Below are positions 41,318 to 46,833 of a stretch of DNA of 46,833 nt, piece by piece. The notes beneath the pieces were generated by a model that searched no databases, was not told where the DNA came from, and saw nothing but the letters and a program-made list of their open reading frames with translations. Positions within the stretch are counted from its first letter, which is position 1, and the number at the start of each line of letters is the position of its first letter. Source of the DNA: Prosthecobacter sp. (lineage in GTDB: Bacteria; Verrucomicrobiota; Verrucomicrobiia; Verrucomicrobiales; Verrucomicrobiaceae); NCBI GenBank assembly GCA_030827515.1, contig JAUREI010000008.1, forward strand, positions 1 to 46,833, in the 5' to 3' direction. Made by a program: the position numbers and the translations under genes.

Positions 41318-42337
41318 ATGAAACGCCTTCTGCTGACTGCTCTCTGCGCCCTGTTCACCGGGGCGGGGGCCGCGCAGGTGACCTCGCCGATCGTTGGCTT
41401 CCTGACCCTGCACCTGCAGGCGGGCACGAACTTCATCGGCTTTGCCCTGCAGCCTGGGCTTGAACTGCAGGCGTCCTTCACCATCTCGGCAAGCGACCGG
41501 ACCCAGATTTTTCTCGCAGGTGACCACCTGACCTTGGAGGACGACCAGTTCAGCACTGGCGCGCAACCGACCCATCTGGTGGAAATTGTCACCGCCGGAG
41601 CCGGCGAGGGCTTCACCAGCGTCATCACGGCAACCGCCGCGACCGGTCGCCAACTGAGCCTGGCTGAACCGGTTCCGGCCGGCGTTGCCGATGGTGCCCG
41701 GCTGAAGGTCTGGCGACTGTGGACGCTCGGCGAGGTGTTTGGCGCGGACAATCAGGCGGGGCTGACCGGCGCTGAATCGGCGGGGGAAGCCGATCTGGTG
41801 CTGTTGCCCAACGGGGCCGGCTTCGACAGCTACTTCTACTGCACTGGCGGGGCGTTCGGACAAGGCTGGCGGCGCGAAGGTGCCGGCACCACGGACCAAG
41901 CGGATGTTCCGGTGCTACTCGGTGGCGGCGGTGCCCTGTTCGCCCGCTCGGCCAAATCCGTCATTCTCACCGGCATGGTCAAACCCGGCCCCACACGCGT
42001 GACCCTTCGCACCGGCAACAACTACGTGACCAACCTCTGCCCCGTCAACGCTAGCGGAGAAAACGCCTCCAGCGAAGGCCGCACCCTGGGCAACTCCGGC
42101 CTCGCAACCGGCCTGCAAAGCGGCATTGCCGCGGAAAAGGCCGATCTCGTCCTGCTGTGGAACGGCAGTGGTTACGACGCCTACTTTCATGCCAGCGGCG
42201 GACCGCTCGGCAACGGCTGGCGCAAGGCCGGAGCCGGCACCACCGATCAGGCCGATGTGGCCCTGCCCGACGGCGCCTTCGTCATTCTGCGCCGTGGTGC
42301 CCCCCTGACCCTTGCCCTCGATCAGGGTGGATTTTGA
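41318..42337 (+). CDS. Exported protein with internal repeats, resembling TIGR02597-family proteins
   Basis: Signal peptide MKRLLLTALCALFTGAGAAQ; duplicated ADLVLLxNGxGxDxYFxxxGGxxGxGWRxxGAGTTDQADV module. Confidence 0.6.
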   Translation: MKRLLLTALCALFTGAGAAQVTSPIVGFLTLHLQAGTNFIGFALQPGLELQASFTISASDRTQIFLAGDHLTLEDDQFSTGAQPTHLVEIVTAGAGEGFTSVITATAATGRQLSLAEPVPAGVADGARLKVWRLWTLGEVFGADNQAGLTGAESAGEADLVLLPNGAGFDSYFYCTGGAFGQGWRREGAGTTDQADVPVLLGGGGALFARSAKSVILTGMVKPGPTRVTLRTGNNYVTNLCPVNASGENASSEGRTLGNSGLATGLQSGIAAEKADLVLLWNGSGYDAYFHASGGPLGNGWRKAGAGTTDQADVALPDGAFVILRRGAPLTLALDQGGF

Positions 42338-42348
42338 ACCGGACCGCG

Positions 42349-45117
42349 ATGAACCACCCCCTGTCATCCTTCCTCGCCGTCTGGCTTGCCCTCATCACCG
42401 CATGCCCGGCCGCCACGTTGACCGTTTCCAACACAAGTTCCGGCGGCAACGGCTTTCATGGCATTGCGACGGAGGCCGGCGCCCTGCTTGCCCCCGGCCA
42501 GGCGCGGGGCGTGCTCGGCCGATTGGCCCTGACGGACGGCCAAATCACCGCCTTGGTCACGGCCGGCGATCTGGAAGGATTGCATGCGGCCTTTCAACCC
42601 GTGGGCACGGATTTTGCCCTCGACCTGAGCGATGGCGGTCCTAATGGCGCCTTTGAAAAGAGCGTCACCGCCGACTTGCGCGAATCCTCGAACAGCCTGG
42701 GTGGCAGCCCCGTGCATCTCTGGATTTATCTCGGCAATGACCGAACTGCCGCCTCCCAATACCTGTTGGCCCGGCTGAACGCGACCTTCCCCACCGATGC
42801 CGAGGAGGCGCCTCCCGCCTTCGCCAGCCTCAATCTGCGCCCCGACACCCTTGACGCCCTGCACGCCGGCAGCCTCGCGGGTCTCCACGACTATGGGTTG
42901 GGCAGCGGTTCACTGACCACCCTGCGCCTGCAACCGCCCAGTGGCGGCCCCAACAGGATTCCTGTCGCGAACGACAAGAGCCTGCAGGTCCTCGCCGGCG
43001 TGGCCAGCATCAGTCAGGTCACTGCCAGTGACGCCGACATGGACGACCTTGAATTCATCCAGACGAGCGTTCCCGCCAAGGGACAGCTCACCTTCAACGT
43101 CGACGGCAGTTTCACCTACACCGCCGGCGCCGGGCAGAGCGGACAGGACAGCTTCACCTTCAAGGTCAACGACGGCAAGACCGACTCGGACCCCGCCACG
43201 GTGACCTTCCAGATACAAAACGGTGGCAAGCTCGCGCAGACGATCCACTTCGAGCCTCCCACGCAGATCGACTCGGATGAAGGCAGTCTGCCGCTCAGTG
43301 CCACCGCCTCCTCCGAACTGCCAGTGAGCTTCGAACTGCTTGCCGGACCCGCAACGCTCGAAGGGTCAATCCTCACACTGACGGGTGCAACCGGCACCTT
43401 GCATGTGCGTGCCATCCAAGCAGGCAATGCCACGTATGACGAAGTCAGCCTCGACCGGCTCATCCATGTGATTGCCCCTGGCGGCGCCTTCACGCTGGGC
43501 AATCTCCAACAGGTTTACCAGGGCATCCCTCTCCATGTCAGCGTTCAGGGCGCCCCACCCGAAGAGGTGATCCTGACTTACAATGGCGAGGCCGATCCCC
43601 CCATCCATGCCGGCACATATAGTGTGGTCGCCCTGCACAACGAGGCACGCAAAACCGCCAAGCTCGTCATCGCCAAGTCACCCTTGACCGTGACCGCCGA
43701 CGACCAGCAGCGCCTCATCGGTGAAGACAATCCCGAACTGACCTTCCGCTATGATGGATTCCTTGGTGAGGACAATGCGGAAACCGTGTTCCCCGAACCG
43801 GCCAGCAAAAGCGAGACGCCCCCGATGGCCAGCACCAATGCCAAATCCACCAGCCCGGGAGGTGCCTACCCGATTCGCCTGAACGGTGGCGCCGCGCGGA
43901 ACTACACCCTGGTTCTGGTGCCGGGCACACTTGTGGTGAACAGCTTCGACGGCCGCTATGAGATCCTGCTGGAGGATCCTGACACTGAACGCGTCACCGC
44001 CAAGATCGAACTGAGCGTCGGCAAGACCATCAAGAATGGAGCGATGGCCTTCTCCGGCAAACTGTGGACGCCGACGGAAAGCGCGGCCATTCCGCTCAAG
44101 GGCACCCTGGTGGTCGATGCCAACACCGAAACAGCCTCCACCACCCTGGCGTTTGCCCGCGGTGACAACACCTATGAACTGGACTTGGAACTGGATCTGG
44201 AAGGCAGTTTCCTCGCCGAACTGCGCGTTCAGGGCGAGGTGCACAGCTCCGGCATCACCGGCCGCAGCCTCCACGTCTTCGGCAAAGCCCAACTGCCGCC
44301 ATCCCTCGGCACCCACACCCTGATCCTGGCGCCAGGAACGCGCGCCAACGGCGGCAGCCGCGACCTTCCTGCGGGTGCCGGTCATGCGACCGGACTCTTC
44401 AGCACGCAGGGGGCCCTCAAGCTCGTCGGCAGCCTGGCCGACGGCACTCCCTTCACGGCCTCGCTGCTGCCATCCGCCGACGGCGTCTATCGACTCTACG
44501 TCAATCCCTACAAGCGACCGGACAGTTATCTGGCCGGGCACCTGCCGATCACCGCACATCCAGATCTGACCGACCAGGGTCATGTCGCTGCCGCCGCCGG
44601 AGAGTTTCTGGTATGGACCAAGGCGGAGGGCAGCAAAGACAAGTCCCATCGCGCCGGCATCGACCTGCTCGACTGCGCCCTACGCCTCGACCCCTGGCGC
44701 AAGCCCGCCAAGGCCAGTCGCACAAGCCCGGAAATCACCCTGCTCGATGAACTGGGCCTGCCGGCCGAAAACGGGTTGGGAGTCGCCCACAGCGACCTGC
44801 CCGGCATCGCCACCGCAGAACTGCCGGCCAGCATGAGCATCGCCGCGAATGGCAAGATCGGGGTGCTGGACCCCGTCGAGAACCCGGCCGCATGGCAGGT
44901 GACGCTCAACACCGCCAACGGCGCGTTCAAGGGCAAGTTCACTCTGAGCGAAGGCAAAAAGCGCACCGTCCTCTTCAGTGGTGTCCTCTCCCGCACGCTC
45001 AGCACCGATCCCGATGCCCTCGTGGGACGCGGCCACTTCCAGATGCCCGCACTGCCGACCGACGAAACCAACGAAGTCCAGTCGGGCGAGATCCAGTTCT
45101 TCCTCGACCTCGACTGA
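42349..45117 (+). CDS. Large secreted multidomain protein (cadherin-like and MBG-like modules)
   Basis: Signal peptide; VTASDADMDDLEFIQTSVPAKGQLTFNVDGSFTYTAGAGQSGQDSFTFKVNDGKTDSDPATVTF cadherin-like; KSPLTVTADDQQRLIGEDNPELTFRYDGFL MBG-like. Confidence 0.7.
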   Translation: MNHPLSSFLAVWLALITACPAATLTVSNTSSGGNGFHGIATEAGALLAPGQARGVLGRLALTDGQITALVTAGDLEGLHAAFQPVGTDFALDLSDGGPNGAFEKSVTADLRESSNSLGGSPVHLWIYLGNDRTAASQYLLARLNATFPTDAEEAPPAFASLNLRPDTLDALHAGSLAGLHDYGLGSGSLTTLRLQPPSGGPNRIPVANDKSLQVLAGVASISQVTASDADMDDLEFIQTSVPAKGQLTFNVDGSFTYTAGAGQSGQDSFTFKVNDGKTDSDPATVTFQIQNGGKLAQTIHFEPPTQIDSDEGSLPLSATASSELPVSFELLAGPATLEGSILTLTGATGTLHVRAIQAGNATYDEVSLDRLIHVIAPGGAFTLGNLQQVYQGIPLHVSVQGAPPEEVILTYNGEADPPIHAGTYSVVALHNEARKTAKLVIAKSPLTVTADDQQRLIGEDNPELTFRYDGFLGEDNAETVFPEPASKSETPPMASTNAKSTSPGGAYPIRLNGGAARNYTLVLVPGTLVVNSFDGRYEILLEDPDTERVTAKIELSVGKTIKNGAMAFSGKLWTPTESAAIPLKGTLVVDANTETASTTLAFARGDNTYELDLELDLEGSFLAELRVQGEVHSSGITGRSLHVFGKAQLPPSLGTHTLILAPGTRANGGSRDLPAGAGHATGLFSTQGALKLVGSLADGTPFTASLLPSADGVYRLYVNPYKRPDSYLAGHLPITAHPDLTDQGHVAAAAGEFLVWTKAEGSKDKSHRAGIDLLDCALRLDPWRKPAKASRTSPEITLLDELGLPAENGLGVAHSDLPGIATAELPASMSIAANGKIGVLDPVENPAAWQVTLNTANGAFKGKFTLSEGKKRTVLFSGVLSRTLSTDPDALVGRGHFQMPALPTDETNEVQSGEIQFFLDLD

Positions 45118-45156
45118 ACGGGCGACGCCCGAGAGCGCCGACCGCGTCGGTGATGT

Positions 45157-46713
45157 TCACTTCCGTGCCAGCAGGAAATACTCGATGCTGTCTACCAGCG
45201 CCTGCCAGCTGGCATCGATGATGTTCGTCGACACGCCGACCGTGCTCCAGGTGCGCACGCCATCGGTGCTGACCACGAGCACGCGCGTCTTTGCCGCCGT
45301 GCCGGTGCCGCTGTCGATGATGCGCACCTTGTAATCCTCCAGGCGCATCGAGGCGATCTGCGGGAAATGCGGCAGCAACGCCTTGCGCAGGGCGTTGTCG
45401 AGGGCATTCACCGGGCCGTCACCCTCATCGACCGTGTACTCCGACCGGCCGTCAACCCGCAGCTTGACCGTGGCCTCGTTCGTCTCGGCGGCCATGCCGG
45501 AGCGGAAGCGGTGGGTGGTGTGAAATTCGAGCAGTTCGAAGCAGCGCGTCTCCTGGCCAAGCAGGCGGCGAATCAGCAGTTCGAAGCTCGCCTCGGCGGC
45601 CTCGAACTCGAACCCCTCGCTCTCCATCCGCTTAACCTCGGCAAGCACCTTCTGCACCTCGGGCGAACCCTTGGCGAGCGGCAACCCCATGGACTCGGCC
45701 TTGATCAGCACGTTCGACTGGCCGGACATGTCCGAGATGGTGATGACGCGCTCGTTGCCGACCATGGCGGGATCGACGTGCTCGTAGGTGCGCGCCAGTT
45801 TCTGCACGGCGTGCACGTGCAGGCCACCCTTGTGGGTGAAGGCGGCCAGGCCAACGTAGGGCGCACGGATGTCGTGCGGCACGTTGGCGAGTTCATCGAC
45901 AAAGAAGGCCAGTTCCCGCAGGCGGGTGAGGTCGAGGCCGAGCGGGATGCCCATCTTCAACTGCAGGTTGGGCATGACCGTGGTCAGGTTGCAGTTGCCG
46001 ACGCGCTCGCCGTAGCCGTTGATCGTGCCCTGCACCTGGCTGGCGCCGGCGCGCACGGCCGCCAGGGCGTTGGCGACGCCGACGCCACCGTCGTTGTGGG
46101 TGTGGATGCCGACCGCACGGCCGAGGTGGGCGATGACCTTGCGGGTGACCTCCTCGACGAATTCCGGCAGCGCGCCGCCATTCGTCTCGCAGAGCACGAC
46201 AAGATCGGCACCGGCCTCCTGCGCGGCCTTGACCGTGCGCAGGGAGTACTCGGGATCCTCGCGGAAGCTGTCGAAGAAGTGCTCCGCATCGTAGAGCACC
46301 TCACGGCCGTGCTTTTTCAGGTAGGCGACCGTGTCGGCGATCATCGCGAGGTTTTCCTCAAGGCTCACCTGGAAGACTTCGGTGACGTGCAACGGCCAGG
46401 TCTTGCCGACGACCGTGACCGCGGGTGTCTGCGCATCGAGCAGCATCTGCAGCTGCGGGTCGTCCTCGACCTTCATCCTGCCGCGGCGGGTCATGCCGAA
46501 GGCGGTGATCCTGGCGTTTTTCCAGGTACGCTTGGCCGCCTCCTGGAAGAAGGCGGCGTCCTTGGGATTGGAACCCGGCCAGCCGCCCTCGATGTAGTGG
46601 ACGCCGAACTCGTCGAGTTTCTCGGCGACGCGGAGCTTGTCGAGGGTGCTGAAGGAGATGCCGGTGCCCTGCGTGCCGTCGCGCAGTGTGGTGTCGTAGA
46701 TGGTGACTGACAT
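45157..46713 (-). CDS. cimA: Citramalate synthase
   Basis: MSVTIYDTTLRDGTQGTGISFSTLDKLRVAEKLDEFGVHYIEGGWPGSNPKD, GIHTHNDGGVGVANALAAVRAGA, LeuA-type regulatory domain at C terminus. Confidence 0.93.
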   Translation of the reverse strand: MSVTIYDTTLRDGTQGTGISFSTLDKLRVAEKLDEFGVHYIEGGWPGSNPKDAAFFQEAAKRTWKNARITAFGMTRRGRMKVEDDPQLQMLLDAQTPAVTVVGKTWPLHVTEVFQVSLEENLAMIADTVAYLKKHGREVLYDAEHFFDSFREDPEYSLRTVKAAQEAGADLVVLCETNGGALPEFVEEVTRKVIAHLGRAVGIHTHNDGGVGVANALAAVRAGASQVQGTINGYGERVGNCNLTTVMPNLQLKMGIPLGLDLTRLRELAFFVDELANVPHDIRAPYVGLAAFTHKGGLHVHAVQKLARTYEHVDPAMVGNERVITISDMSGQSNVLIKAESMGLPLAKGSPEVQKVLAEVKRMESEGFEFEAAEASFELLIRRLLGQETRCFELLEFHTTHRFRSGMAAETNEATVKLRVDGRSEYTVDEGDGPVNALDNALRKALLPHFPQIASMRLEDYKVRIIDSGTGTAAKTRVLVVSTDGVRTWSTVGVSTNIIDASWQALVDSIEYFLLARK

Positions 46714-46833
46714 GAGTGGAGAAAAAAGGGGGAAAGGGTGGGCGTTGCAGGGTGAGAAGCCGGGAGCGTGCCCGGCAGACGCGCTTGCGTCATGCTCCGG
46801 TGCCTTCACGGCGCCAACAAGGGCCATCACGGA

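Noticed and set aside
45118-45134. CGGGCG-A-CGCCCG dyad between the large secreted protein and cimA as a terminator
   Set aside because: A one-nucleotide loop and no T-run on either strand.

Overview
High-GC, gene-dense, mostly chromosomal window that looks like Verrucomicrobiota (Verrucomicrobiales-like). The taxon is inferred from an Amuc_1098-1102-type pilus locus, a TIGR02597-like secreted protein and sulfatases; no 16S was available. I support about 32 genes: rpsK (3'-truncated), rpsM, rpmJ, a glycine-zipper lipoprotein, glgP, rsmI, lptE-like, bamD-like, two sulfatases, a YugP-like zinc peptidase, purD, rnd, rho, coaE, the five-gene pilus cluster, a lone nuoF, a Tat-exported beta-propeller protein, monomeric icd, aroE, pfkA, a degenerate S11 DD-peptidase homolog, a ceramidase-like protein, kup, scpA, a RumA/TrmA-type methyltransferase, a moxR/DUF58/BatA cluster, two secreted repeat proteins and cimA. 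I saw no rRNA, tRNA, CRISPR array, phage or transposase. The observations most worth follow-up are: (1) a ~540-bp cassette between moxR and the DUF58 gene, carrying a frameshifted four-helix-bundle (23S-IVS/S23-like) gene and bounded by ~20-bp imperfect inverted repeats; (2) an S11 DD-peptidase homolog that has lost all three catalytic motifs; (3) the pilus cluster including an Amuc_1100-like protein and a partner with a Ca-binding-like loop; (4) the left contig edge, which appears to be a chimera of a holB fragment and rpsK; (5) a scpA reading frame that runs antisense through the conserved 3' end of kup. All family assignments come from reading motifs by eye; no database search was run.
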